Assembly (NCBI GenBank): GCA_944548615.1
Contig: OX155980.1
Span: 61,634,965 to 61,698,964, forward strand
Length of the DNA stretch: 64,000 nt
From: Micropterix aruncella
Taxonomy: Eukaryota > Arthropoda > Insecta > Lepidoptera > Micropterigidae
Direction of reading: 5' to 3'
Of the stretch, positions 1 through 10,638 are shown one piece after another; position 1 is the first letter of the stretch; each line of letters starts with the position of its first letter. Made by a program: the position numbers and the translations under genes. The notes below the pieces were generated by a model, which was given only the letters and a program-made list of their open reading frames with translations, did not search any database and was not told where the DNA came from.

Positions 1-1334
1 AACCATAGTAAAATTTTAAAGTAGACCTATTTTAGTTTAGGTAGACCTATTGTAATTCTTTGTACGCATAGTCTTTATCAATAAAGATATCAAGTGTTAT
101 CAATAAAGATATCTATCTATCGAAATAAAATGCGACTACTTTAATTTTACCTTTTCTTAAAATTGAAGGTATAGATTTGCTGAATTCTCAACTAATTGGT
201 TGTGGTTAATGATCTTCACCTAGCAAGTTAGGAATAAAAAAAACTTTAATATAATACTACCGTTCTTTGCCATATTGTAAGACCCACTTTACGTTTCAGT
301 ACAACTTTTCAATAGCGTATAACTTTTGAAGAGTACTTAGTTTCAGGTGTATGTGAAGTTTATTTTAATAAATATGTCGAAAAAACTTAATTTTGGTTAA
401 TTTTCCATTCAATATCAGTTTTAGAATATTACCGTCGGCTCAAATAAAATTGTGGTATTAAAAATAATTGTAGTAAAAGAACATTTCGGTTTTTTTTATT
501 GCAAAAGGAAATTTAGTAATGTTTCCACCGAACCCGGAAATTACTCGTTTAAAAAACCTACAGAAAACTACACTAATTTATTATGAAAAAATCCGCTATT
601 TCTTCAAAAATATGTCTGCATTCAGATTTAGCAGATTTAGCGGTAAATGAATGTACAAAATCATATCAACCCATATAGTTGTATGATATAATAATAGTAT
701 TCAGAAGCTATCTTACCTCCACCATTCTCTCCGTAAAAGTTAAGGATATTGTTACATCATGCGGTAAGACCCGTTTTTATAAATATAATGGCTAAATCTT
801 TTATTATTTACGAGAATGACAAGATAATTCAATGAATAACCTAAAAAGAAACACTAAACACTAAAAAGAAAAAAATATTTAAATGTATACGGATATGCAA
901 CAGTGTAAATCATTAATGAAATGCACGATAGGTCAATAACCGATGTTATTTAAAACGAACTACTTGGTTTAATAGTTACGTAATATAAGTTACAAAAAGA
1001 GTTTCCGGTTTGAATAGACGTTATATTCTGTCCTTGCTCTCCAACGATTAAAAAAAGTTTCCAGAATGATTACTTACTAAAGGAGTTTAACTATCTACAT
1101 CTTTACAACTAAGCAATAATAATATAACTATTACACACTCCCTCTTCACAGCAATAAATGTTACAAAATCATACCCCTCCCCCGCCTCCCTGAAAGTGCG
1201 TTACGTAATATATGGATGCCCCCCTTGGTGCTGACTGCTTCGATTAGCTCAAAACCAGTTGATGAATACTAGGAGGATGTGAACCTAGTGGTCATACTGG
1301 GTGTCATAGTATAATAACCCAATCTTTGTTTCAG
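1..1334. other. AT-rich intron of the SLC7A9-like gene
   Basis: No coding exon, RNA gene or clear repeat was seen. The stretch ends in a pyrimidine-rich tract and AG at 1333-1334, the acceptor of the exon that follows, so it is inferred to be intron of the transporter gene whose earlier exons lie left of the window. Confidence 0.5.
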
Positions 1335-1656
1335 GGTTTCTTGGCAATGCTGTGCGTGCTCACTGGCAACATCGGCCTCCTCATCGAGTTCGCCAGTTTC
1401 CTTCTGTGGTTCTTCTACGGCGGCGCCATGGTCTCCCTGATAGTCCTCCGACACACTAAACCCCACCTTCCAAGGCCGTACAAAGTGCCGATTGTCATAC
1501 CGTGGTTCGTGCTTATAGTGGCCATCTTCCTGTCCATCGTTCCAATCATTTACGACCCGAATCCATACAAATACTTCGTCGCACTCGGATTTATACTTTC
1601 TGGGATATTGGTCTACACGCCGTTCGTCTACTACAAAAAGATACCGACGTTTATGC
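1335..1656 (+). CDS. SLC7A9: b(0,+)-type amino-acid transporter, penultimate coding exon
   Basis: This exon encodes the C-terminal membrane segments of an APC-superfamily heteromeric amino-acid transporter light chain, a plasma-membrane exchanger of neutral and cationic amino acids that normally pairs with an SLC3-type heavy chain. Seen: an acceptor (TTTGTTTCAG) before 1335, an open frame of 107 codons plus one base, and a GTAAGT donor at 1657. The residues contain about three hydrophobic stretches and the motif RHTKPHLPRPYKVPIVIP, typical of the loop after TM10 in the LAT/b(0,+) family. The split codon joins in frame to the exon at 4008. The match to SLC7A9, rather than LAT or y+LAT members, rests mainly on the C-terminal tail in the next exon. 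Only the 3' part of the gene is present. The host intron carries LINE debris, but the exon itself is intact. Confidence 0.85.
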
Positions 1657-1722
1657 GTAAGTATTAAGTATTAAGAACTATAAGGCGATAAGGAATACGA
1701 TATATCCAAAATTTAAACTGGG

Positions 1723-1911
1723 ATGGAAAAAGTAGGTACTAACATTACCAGAGAGAGATTGCCAAATCTTAGATTGGTCTTCGGCTTTGGCGATAACCTT
1801 GAAGAAGTGATGTCCTTGATCGAAGAACTAAAAGAGGAATCCCAAAAAGTTGGATTGAAGATGAACATCTCAAAGACGAAAATCGTGACCAACCTTCAAA
1901 TAGAGCAGTAG
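1723..1911 (+). pseudogene. Non-LTR reverse transcriptase relic
   Basis: A 62-codon frame carries a pattern typical of the segment around the catalytic YADD box of LINE reverse transcriptases: LPNLRLVFGFGDN, then DNLEEVMSLIEELKEESQKVGLKMN and SKTKIV (see 1780-1895). The expected FADD/YADD has decayed to GFGD, so the fragment cannot be active. It lies in the transporter intron in the sense direction, only 66 bp after the exon. Confidence 0.6.
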
Positions 1912-3162
1912 CATTCATTACCTGTCAAAGTCGTAAGTTAATGTATTTAGATAGGTCACAAAATTGTGAGGCGGATTTCCCAAACCCAGGCAAATTTTGG
2001 ATCGGACGGCCAAAGGATCGTTTCTGATGTTAGATGACGCTAGGTTAACAACTACCCCCACTTCTTAGATAAAGTACGTTTCCAGACTTCCCCGGCTATT
2101 CGCCGGATTGCACAGTCGAGAAGGCACGGCTAGCGAACGGCCTTGTTCCGCTCGAGGTGTTTCCCCGAATCTGAATCTCCGATTCCAACTGTCAACGAAT
2201 GTAGGTTAGATTAGGTTTTTAGGTCAGTCCCTTTTCGAGGAGGCTACCGGATGGAAGTTGAGGCGGGAGTTGGACTGACTTTAGAAAACACAGGCAACAC
2301 GGTCCCGTTAGGTTATTATTGCAATTAGGGAGATCGTTAATTTAGGAACCCACGTACATATCTTTTTTCGCAGTGAACTGTGGAGTAGGTATGTGTTTAA
2401 ATTACCATGACGAGCTATAAGTGCGTGGTGTTGAATCAATACGTGGTGTTCATGTTGGCAATCATGTCGAAAAAAAAGGGGATATTGACCGTTTATGCAT
2501 TTTCCCTCAATAATGCTCTTAGCAATGCAATATCCCACAAGGACGTTTATCGGCATGACACATTAGCGCAAAGCGATTAAACCCCGCACGACCAGAGTTC
2601 CAGATCAATAGTCTGTATTGATCAATAGTCTGTATTGATCGAAGTCTGGCTTGAAATTTTTAATCGGCCGCCTGATAAACTGAAGGAAATCTATAATATT
2701 GCTAATTTAAAAGATCCATTATAGCACATCTACAGAAAATTAACATGTACGCACATAAAAATATCCAGAAATAATTATATAATATAAATATAACAACTAT
2801 AAACAAAAGTAGTTATATATCATTATTATTATGTATTAAGTGGACTATTGCATATCATGAGATTGCAGATTGCAGGTATTCTGTGCAGTTTTTTATGGTG
2901 TTGGCCTATATGTTATGCATAATAATTGATTGTTAGAGTGTTGTTGTTTATCTTTCCCCAAAAAAGTAGCTCTACTCGAGTGTCCTCTGCAAGACAAACC
3001 ATACACATAAATAGAAATATCAGTTGTTAGCAATTTCACAACTAACTGTGTATAGAGTGAAGGCTTCTCATTGGCATAACATCATTTTAATAATGCTCTC
3101 TAATAATAGTGCTCTGTAATAATAAATAAATAATATATACAAACAAAGCTACCATGAAATTT
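1912..3162. other. Intronic sequence without a recognised gene
   Basis: There is no supported exon. A 17-bp unit (GATCAATAGTCTGTATT) is tandemly doubled at 2603-2636. The moderately GC-richer block at 2080-2330 reads like old repeat material but was not identified. Confidence 0.4.
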
Positions 3163-3253
3163 ACCGACCAGAGTCGGGCCCATCGTAATACTATTATTAC
3201 ACTTCTGTGGGGAGAGCGGTGGTATCCGGACTAACGACCGGCTCTGGTAGGTT
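3163..3253. repeat. Short imperfect fold-back
   Basis: A 16-base arm beginning ACCGACCAGAGTCGG at 3163 is repeated inverted at 3239-3253 (CCGGCTCTGGTAGGT), enclosing about 60 bases. It may be the trace of a very small inverted-repeat element. Confidence 0.35.
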
Positions 3254-4007
3254 TAGGACAGCTGCCTTGCCACATGTGAGCGTTCACCTTACCACCCATT
3301 CACTCACCCTTCGAAGCCATAGAAGTTAAGATGCGGAAATTGCGGATTTAGATTTATCTATGAAGGAGTTGATTATTTTCCTAGAGAGAAATAGATCTTT
3401 AAAGAGGTAACACAGAGATTTGTCTGGCAGGCCACGAGCGCCATCTTTCACCACGTGAAGGTGAACAGTGAAGCCGTTTCGAGTGACGGCATTTGCGAGA
3501 TGATGGTATTTATTTAATTAGTACTCATGGTCTTTTGGGATATTTGATTCCCATGGAACAGGTAATTCTACCGTAAGAGCCAGCTTTCGAGATATGGAGT
3601 AAAGAGTTATATCTGGACGAAGAGCCTTTCGAGACTTTCAGGGAATCGATACTGCTTAGAGACCGTATCGACCTCCAGAATCCAAACATAGTGGAATGTT
3701 TTTGGCCTTTAGAGCTATCCCGTAGAAATTGTATTGAGGTGTTTAGAGTACTGCCAGACCCTTGTTGGGACAGCAAGGAATTTATCATAGCTGTAAGTGT
3801 ACCGTCCTTAATCTAAGGCTTGCAGCCAGTTACAATATGTCTATCTGTTCAAGGGGTATTGCTACAAAGAGGACATGGACTATCCCTTGAATAGCTCCAA
3901 CGAGCCAGGTTACTGGGGTCCGAAAGGCATTTAAATAAAATTTCAAAGTAATGGAATTAAAATTAAGTATTCTGTATTCAAAAAGTATTTTGTATATTTT
4001 ATTTCAG
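3254..4007. other. Intronic sequence, unrecognised
   Basis: An 87-codon reverse-strand frame at 3525-3788 matches nothing recognised. The end of the stretch is a T-rich tract with CAG at 4005-4007, the acceptor of the terminal transporter exon. Confidence 0.4.
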
Positions 4008-4075
4008 CCAAGATCACCTACCTGATCCAGATGCTGTTCGAGGCCGTTCCGCCGCAGTCATCTAACGAGGACTGA
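4008..4075 (+). CDS. SLC7A9: b(0,+)-type amino-acid transporter, terminal coding exon
   Basis: The acceptor ATTTCAG precedes 4008. The two bases CC complete the codon begun at 1656 and the frame runs to TGA at 4073-4075. The encoded tail reads PKITYLIQMLFEAVPPQSS, then NED and stop. Vertebrate SLC7A9 likewise ends in a QMLMEVVPP-type segment followed by acidic residues, and this is the best reason for choosing that subfamily. The tail is cytoplasmic. The exon is short (68 bp) and easy to miss by length alone. The intron before it is about 2.35 kb. Confidence 0.85.
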
Positions 4076-4174
4076 ACATATACATATGAAATATGTATAA
4101 TTACAGTATTTATTTGACTCAGTATTTTTAAGACTCTTCGAATACCACGAAGAAATGGGATATTTTTTAAAGGG

Positions 4175-4364
4175 AATAAAAACAAGAATAATAACAGCAA
4201 ATATTGTTTTATTGAACCTAAGTTGCTTTTCATGCATGCACCATGCAACACTCGTGTTGCTAGGTACATTATGTCAATTCAATCGTTAGAATTGATATTT
4301 TGACCGTATACATACTCAGACCGTTTTGTCAACCAGATGCTATTTGCGTGTGCGAATAAATAAA
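4175..4364 (+). terminator. Candidate polyadenylation signals of the transporter
   Basis: AATAAA occurs at 4175-4180, about 100 bases after the stop, and again as overlapping copies at 4355-4364. Either could direct 3' end formation. The call rests only on motif and position. Confidence 0.4.
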
Positions 4365-4714
4365 AATTTTCTCGAAAACGAAAATGAAAATCTCGGTCAA
4401 AAAATGAAATTAGAGTCCGCATCTGCTTAAAACTGGCTTATAACTCTTTGCTCAGCCGTTTATTATATATACGTTTGGATATTTTATTTTTCCCCATGAA
4501 GAGCTGATGCTGAATGCTTTATTGCAATATGTAATTGGTAATAGATAAACATGTAGAAATAATTGTTTTGTGCTGCTACCAATACAAGGGAGTTATGAAC
4601 TCGTGGGATGAAACAATCCTCAGAAAACTCTTAATTTCTAAAATACAGAAAAAATCCGATTAGAATAGTCAACTTCGAGTATTTTGGTATTTCCTGAAAC
4701 CTTTCTGAAATATT
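4365..4714. other. AT-rich spacer
   Basis: Nothing recognised between the transporter 3' end and the first GCTATTGCATAGC element. Confidence 0.4.
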
Positions 4715-5331
4715 TTAAGCTATTGCATAGCTTTTATCGCGGGCCTAGGCCAGCGCGGCGACCGAATGAAGAAATTTCCTAACGAAAATTAATGATTTTA
4801 AACTGATAATTACGTGTAAATGAGTAATGCTTACGATTCGAAAAAAATATATGTTAAACAAGAACATTTGCCTAATATTCTTAGCTTTGAATATTTTAGA
4901 TTTTGTTTATATTACATAGTGTAATTAAATTGTGAAATTAGGTTAACCGGACACAAAAACGACTACTACGCAAATACTATCTGGCGTATTAATATTAAAC
5001 CTGCACCATTTTAAAGATAAATTAATTATCTATCTTTTTATCTACGATTTTTTCGAATAATCCGGTTTTTTTGCTTTATCGAATAAATCGAATAAAAAAT
5101 TCGTGCGCTGCGCTCTATCGGAAGACGTTCAAATTATTCCGAATCATTTGCTGCCGCAGCCGCAAATAATTCGGAATAATTTCAACGTTTTCCGATACAG
5201 CGCAGTTATCTGATATTAGAAAAAATAAAATAAATAAAATAAATAAATAATTATAATTGCATAGGTTGTTAAAAATGCTTTGCAATAGCTTTACCGCGGC
5301 AGTCCCCGAGTGCCACACGTATTTTTTTTTT
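4715..5331 (+). mobile_element. GCTATTGCATAGC element, copy 1 (full length)
   Basis: This ~600-bp dispersed repeat recurs at 6.1 kb and many times at 28.5-32.7 kb. The left end is TTAAGCTATTGCATAGC; the right end is a GC-rich tail CCGCGGCAGTCCCCGAG then TGCCACACGT, followed by a T run. A reverse copy of the left-end motif (GCTATGCAATAGC) lies about 30 bases inside the right end, so the inverted ends are offset. The middle holds a long palindrome made of two arms around ATTATTCCGAATC (about 5110-5215). No transposase or RNA-polymerase III boxes were recognised, so the class (MITE, SINE or other) is unknown. Confidence 0.8.
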
Positions 5332-5988
5332 TAAGAAGATGGTATAGTGCACCGGTGCTAGGATATATTCAAAATAGTTTGTAACTGACTTATATATTAA
5401 CATAATTTAAAGCTAACCCAGATAGATTTTGCCATGTTATGTTGCCAATTTCGACTGTTGATACGTGCTCTACCAATGTGCCAAATCATTTCAGTATAAC
5501 TTGAGCCGTCATGATGGAATGGTCGGACAAAGAGAACCGTATTACTGTTATTGCTTTTTATACACGTGGAATAGAAACAGCTCGATTTTCGATTTATTTA
5601 AACTGTTGAAAATTAGGCGTGTTTTTGTGTATCATACTGTTAATATGATTTTTTATACTGGAAGTGTAAACGACCGTAAACAATCTGGCCGGCCTCACAC
5701 GGTTCGTACACCACAGGTCATCGACAATGTGAAGTCGCGAATCAATCGAAATCTGATGGAATGGTTGCATTTGAAGCAGTTTCATTTAAGATTCTGATAT
5801 TGCTTATTACAAACACCCAAAAATATATGCTTTTATACTCACCGATTTGACTACAACATGTAAATGTATTATTGTATAGCAGTATAATTGTATAATTGTT
5901 TATTGTTTAAAGTTTATTGTTTTTTTTAATTTGAAAGTTTGAAATCTCAAACTGTTAAATAACGGTTTGAGAAGAGTTTGAGCACGCT

Positions 5989-6065
5989 GCGCGATCTAGC
6001 GGTAGGTAATACCTACGTCGTAAATAAACAATATCAGCGACATTTTACCAACCGCTAGATAGCGC
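5989..6065. mobile_element. 77-bp inverted-repeat mini-element
   Basis: About 21-bp ends are inverted copies of each other: GCGCGATCTAGCGGTAGGTAA on the left, TTACCAACCGCTAGATAGCGC on the right. The interior CGTAAATAAACAATATCAGC recurs inverted at 32.03-32.08 kb, so the unit is dispersed. Confidence 0.5.
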
Positions 6066-6096
6066 ATCGTAATGATACTTTTCATACTTTTTAATT

Positions 6097-6686
6097 TTAA
6101 GCTATTGCATAGCTTTTATCGCGGGCCTAGGCCAGCGCGGCGACCGAATGAAGAAATTTCTTAACGAAAATTAATGATTTTAAACTGATAATTACGTCTA
6201 AACGAGTACTGCTTACGATTCGAAAAAAATATATGTTAAACAAGAACATTTTCCTAATATTCTTAGCTTTGAATATTTTATATTTTGTTTATATTGCATA
6301 GTGTAATTAATTTGTGAAATTAGGTCTAACCGAACACAAAAACGACTACTACGCAAATACTATCTGGCGTATTATTATGAAACCTGCACTATTTTAAAGA
6401 TAATATAATTATCTATCTTTTTATCTACGATTTTTTTCGAATAATCCGTTTTTTTTGCTTTATCGAATAAAAAATTCGTGCGCGGCGCTCTATCGGAAGA
6501 CGTTTAAATTATTCCGAATCATTTTATACCGCAGCCGCAAATGATTCGGAATAATTTCAACGTTTTCCGATAGAGCGCAATTATCTGATATCAGAAAAAA
6601 TAAAATAAATAAATAATTATTATTGCATAAGTTGTTAAAAATGCTATGCAATAGCTTTACCGCGGCAGTCCCCGAGTGCCACACGT
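6097..6686 (+). mobile_element. GCTATTGCATAGC element, copy 2 (full length)
   Basis: Same architecture and orientation as the copy at 4715: left end TTAAGCTATTGCATAGC, central ATTATTCCGAATC palindrome at about 6487-6580, GC-rich tail ending TGCCACACGT at 6686, then a T run. It lies in the gap of the broken mariner. Confidence 0.8.
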
Positions 6687-6865
6687 TTTTTTTATAAATA
6701 AAGGTTGCTTACTTCGTTGCACTTCGTTGTACCCACAAGAAAATTGTCCGTTTAGTAATAACATTCCGTATATCAGAATACATATAAAATTATGTCAAGA
6801 ATTTAAATCAATCTAGTGATTTTTATTCGTACTGTTTTAGACTGAGGTTAGTAAATAATTCTTGT

Positions 6866-6908
6866 TTCAATATAAATGCTGCCGGTAGATGGCAGCATTT
6901 ATATTGAA
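6866..6908. repeat. Perfect 18-bp hairpin
   Basis: Arms TTCAATATAAATGCTGCC (6866-6883) and its exact reverse complement (6891-6908) enclose a 7-base loop. Confidence 0.7.
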
Positions 6909-7247
6909 TAATAAATATAATAAATGGAACGCCTCAGAGCGAGGTAACGCCGCATGAGTCATGTTTTTTCGTACGTGCAGCAGGCTCCATCGATTTATAA
7001 AACGTTGTCACGTCAAAAATCATGGCTCGAGAAATGGATATTGCGCCGAGAACCATGAGCCGTATCATTAAAGAAGACTTGAGCCTTAGGGCTTTCAAAC
7101 GACAAACAGAACAGCGCCTTACCGTTGAATATATATATATAAAAAAATCAAGACTCCTGTTGTCTCTGTAGGGTAAAGAGGATTATAAAAAAATCCTGCT
7201 TACTGACGAAAAAATCTGTACCGTGGAGGAAACTTTTAATAAGCAGA

Positions 7248-7430
7248 ATGTGGAATCCGCAATATTTGGTTTATAAAAGCAGGGTAGAAGGTATCCAAAG
7301 GCGCTTTTCAAAACTTCCTAATTTTCGTGGACGCTTAGGACTTCCAACGTACGAGAGCAGAGCAGACGCAGAGTGGGTCATCCACAATACTATAGAAAGT
7401 TCATATCTTGTTGAAAACTTGTGGTTTTTC
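7248..7430 (+). pseudogene. LINE 3' fragment
   Basis: The open frame starts MWNPQYLVYKSRVEGIQRRF and continues FSKLPNFRG, LGLPTYESRAD. This matches the region just after the reverse-transcriptase core of Jockey/CR1-like LINEs (VWNPxY...IERVQRRF...LPTYExR). It starts abruptly after the mariner block, so the LINE is a truncated insertion or replaced the mariner 3' end. Confidence 0.6.
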
Positions 7431-7499
7431 GTACCACTGCAAGTGGTTCGCTATTCTCGTACGTTTCTCTCGCGCTGACACGAACTATGGAAAAACTCT

Positions 7500-8283
7500 A
7501 TCGCTTACAGGCTGATGTGTACATAAGATTTCCGTTTCTCCACCATAAACATTTTTAACCTTAATCAACCGTCGGTCCTCAAGGACCTATTCAAATCAAT
7601 TCAACTAAATGAGCTTGTTAGTACCTAAGTTTGAAAACCATAAACACATAATATAATAAAAGAATATTAAACACACATAATATAAACATGTAAAATTCTA
7701 TGTAATAAACACGAGCATCTACAATAAACATATTCTAAATAAACTTATTTATTTATATACTTATTATGCATCACAACAGTGCCTACTATAAATATCTATA
7801 TCTATATATTCACAATACGACATGTGTATATTTTTATTTTATTTTTATTTTTGTTAAAAACATACAGCATAAAAAATAACATATAAGCATAATATATAAC
7901 AGTAGTAAAGCCAATGAAGTTTTAAATTATTTGCTATATAAGGATTACAAAATATGCTAAACAATACAAGACATAGAAAACCAAAAAAGAATTGAAACTA
8001 ACAGTTAAAATCGCTATGTGCGAGTGTATGGGTGTTGGTGCGTGTTTGTGTGATGGAGAGCGTGTATGTGCGCGTGTGTAAGTGTGTGTGCGTGTATGTA
8101 TATGTCGTTGGGTGAGTGTATCTGTAGTGCGAACGCTTGTGAGTGCTTGTATGTGTATGCTAATTCAATCCGATCTGATAATCAGCTTTTCACGTACCTC
8201 CTTAACAAAGGATTCCTTAATATAGGTATGTATCTATAGTATATACTATAAAACTATGTAGATATTTGTATATCCATATACAA
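7500..8283. other. AT-rich spacer with GT-rich simple repeat
   Basis: No gene was recognised. An impure GT/GC-alternating microsatellite spans about 8017-8160 (repeats of GTGTGTG and GTATGTG). Confidence 0.5.
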
Positions 8284-9027
8284 TCACCCAACTCTTTCTT
8301 TCCAATCAGTTACGATTGTCTCCCTTTTTTGGCGACTTTCTATTTGTAAACTCAATATACAATTTGAATTTGCATTATGATTATCGACAGAATGTTTATT
8401 CTGTATAAAGTATGTACAACACAAGCTAGATAGATGTATAACCTTTTTCGCGTAACCCACATATTGGAAAAGTAACAGGGACACACGTTCGACGAGAAGT
8501 AAAACTTCGCATAGACAGAGAGAGACTGATGAAACGTCACAGTCGTCTGCCTCTAGAGGTGTGTTTATTCTCGATATACATTTTGATTGATTCTCTATTC
8601 TGCACCTGCGCAGATGGGGTAGAAAAGTGCAACCGAGCGGCGTGTTACTCTTCGAATCAATACATTTTATGCATGTTGGTATGGCATATGCAACAGGCAG
8701 CGATGCCACTGCCACTTTATGAGCTCTTGATACATTTGCCAGGCTTTCGTCGCTCTTTTTTGCTAGGTTTCGGATGGGGGAATGGAGGATCCTTAAGAAA
8801 CCGTGGCGGCCAAAAGCTATATGAAGCATAATTATCTGGGCTGGTTGTGAGAACACGAAAAAGAATTTTAATCCAATTTTGCCGGATTTTAAAAACCCAG
8901 TCCTTAAGCTATCATTTAGCCCAAGCGAAATTGGTAAATTATTTCCATATAAATTGTAAATTATTTTTATTCTGTTACCGAGCGAGATTTGTCTCCAGTT
9001 TTTGAAAACCCTAGAGATGATTCTCAA
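8284..9027 (-). CDS. Unrecognised 247-codon open frame
   Basis: A continuous frame of 247 codons starts at ATG 9027. That length is unusual for noncoding DNA this AT-rich. I do not recognise any domain. The product would be rich in Ser, Leu, Cys and basic residues with scattered hydrophobic patches (VEVLLLVERVSLLLFQYV-like, near residue 175), and has no clear signal peptide or motif. No splice signals or neighbours argue for it. A short GC-rich patch lies about 400 bases upstream (9408-9471). It could be a young gene, part of an unidentified transposon, or chance. Confidence 0.25.
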   Translation of the reverse strand: MRIISRVFKNWRQISLGNRIKIIYNLYGNNLPISLGLNDSLRTGFLKSGKIGLKFFFVFSQPAQIIMLHIAFGRHGFLRILHSPIRNLAKKSDESLANVSRAHKVAVASLPVAYAIPTCIKCIDSKSNTPLGCTFLPHLRRCRIENQSKCISRINTPLEADDCDVSSVSLCLCEVLLLVERVSLLLFQYVGYAKKVIHLSSLCCTYFIQNKHSVDNHNANSNCILSLQIESRQKRETIVTDWKERVG

Positions 9028-10057
9028 TATTAAAAAATACTGTTTACACCAGCGTATGGTCTATTTGCATAGTATCAAGGCAGTTTTTGCAACTTCCATA
9101 CAAAAAAATAAGCAAAAAAAATGTTTGAAATTACGTAATTTTCAGAAATGTTATGGCCAAACATATTTTTTTTCCTATTTATTAAAGACACTTTTGAGTT
9201 ATATAAAGAACAACACAGTAATGTTAAGTTATTTTATTATTGTAATATAATTTTTACTTTATAAAAAACTATTCATTTGATAATTTATTATATTATAATT
9301 GAAAAGCCAAATCGACTATATTAGACGACGCGAAAAGCCGAAAGTCATTCGTAATTGACCACTGCCAACGGTGGGACGTATTCCCTAACTTTATGTATAT
9401 ATCGAAAGCTCGCGGGCGCGTGGCGGGCCGGGTGGAAGGCCGGGGCGGGGTGGGGCGGGTACGGGCCGTCATCTTAAGTTGATCCGTTGAGATATTTTTT
9501 TCTGAAAACAGAATATTAATAATTATACATTATTGTCCAACACTTGTTACCTCAAACGATACGTAAGTGTCAAGACATAGATATGATGCTGCTGCCAGGA
9601 TAGCCAGCATACCATGTAACGCCTCAACAACGGTTTCGTCTCATTTTCCTCAGTTCTCAGTTCCATTGATTAAAATTAAGTATCATAACCCTGTCCCGGT
9701 TTGATTTATTTTTCTAATTGCAAATTATAGGTCGAAAAAAGGAACGCATTATCAACGTATTAAAAAACGAAAACTCAACAATGAGGGAATAAAACATGCC
9801 AGATAAATTTTCTGGGAAACAAGGGGATTTAATCTAGAATCAACTGTAGAATATAGTAAATGAAATTCTATTTGTGTGGTAAATAAAATTCCACAAAATC
9901 CCAAATCCCAATTGCCTAAAAACTTCATTTTCACCGTTTGGTTCTTACCTAAACATACATATTCGACCTGGCAACATTGGCTTGACAACTGATGTGCCAT
10001 TTCAGTTTGAGGTATCTGCCGGTTGTGTTGCGACGTGTGTCTCTCTATTTTGCCATT
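9028..10057. other. AT-rich spacer with a GC-rich patch
   Basis: The only distinct object is a ~64-bp patch at 9408-9471 rich in CGCGGG and GGGGCGGGG, in otherwise AT-rich sequence. It could be a small promoter or a foreign piece. Nothing else was recognised. Confidence 0.4.
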
Positions 10058-10638
10058 TTAGGCGTCTAAGTGTAACACCCGCGACAACGGATTCGCCTCA
10101 ATCCTACTGTCTCTTATGATGATGATGATGATGTCCTCCTCACCGTGATCCGACGACGGCGACGTCTTGGTTGACAGGACTTTTTCGAAGATGCGCGCGG
10201 AAGTCACTCGTGAAGCCCAGTTTGTTTCTAAAGGTCTGATTACAACCACTACAGTAGAGTTCACCGCAGTGTTGTAAGTGTATGTGTAAGTGGGCTTCGA
10301 ACGAGTTTTGCGCTGTTTGTGGTTGGAGTCGAGGTTTCAAGCCGGGTTTCCTCAAACTCTTTAACTTTTGTGGTCACCGTGGAGCGCCACTCGCTGCGTT
10401 TGTGAGCAGCCCTCTCCCAGCTCTCAGGTGGAATACCACTGGCGGTTAGGTGTCTTTTAAAAACATATTTATAGCGTAGATGCTGTCCGCTTTGCGTACG
10501 CCTTCTGAGTGTTGGGCATACAACACGGCTTTCGGGAGGCGGTCGTCTTTCATACACACTACATGCCCACATCACCTCAGCTGAGCTTTCATAAGCATAG
10601 CTCTGTATTAACCGCCCTACCTTTGGGATATTATTCAA
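10058..10638 (-). pseudogene. RTE/Proto2-like LINE C-terminus with microsatellite tail
   Basis: On the reverse strand, frames at 10261-10638 and 10140-10355 together give the C-terminal part of a non-LTR polyprotein: RRRTQSGQHLRYKYVFKRHL, SWERAAHKRSEWR, then a zinc-finger-like CxxCxxTFRNKLGFxSxxRxH. The pattern of (basic)LRYKDVCKRDL, then SWE...RxxWR, then a terminal C2H2-like finger is familiar from insect LINEs. The element's 3' end carries a run of ATG/CAT triplets at 10116-10133, the kind of tail found on RTE-like elements. Frame breaks show it is dead. Confidence 0.6.

Larger units (their letters stand above)
5511..7245 (+). pseudogene. Mariner-type transposase, broken and interrupted
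   Basis: Two blocks of a Tc1/mariner-type transposase flank about 1.25 kb of foreign DNA. Block 1 (5511-5757) begins MMEWSDKEN, continues after a frame shift with the helix-turn-helix region, and includes GSVNDRKQSGRPHTVRTP. Block 2 (about 7013-7245) contains MAREMDIAPRTMSRIIKEDL and LTDEKICTVEETFNKQN, the start of the catalytic DD region. The rest of the catalytic domain is gone; LINE sequence starts at 7248. Between the blocks sit a 77-bp inverted-repeat element and a GCTATTGCATAGC copy. The gene is dead (frameshifts, a TATA-type microsatellite, stop codons). The similarity to the lepidopteran maT/Bmmar type is from remembered motifs. Confidence 0.75.

Noticed and set aside
3525..3788. 87-codon reverse frame in the transporter intron
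   Set aside because: No recognised motif and no splice or neighbour support.
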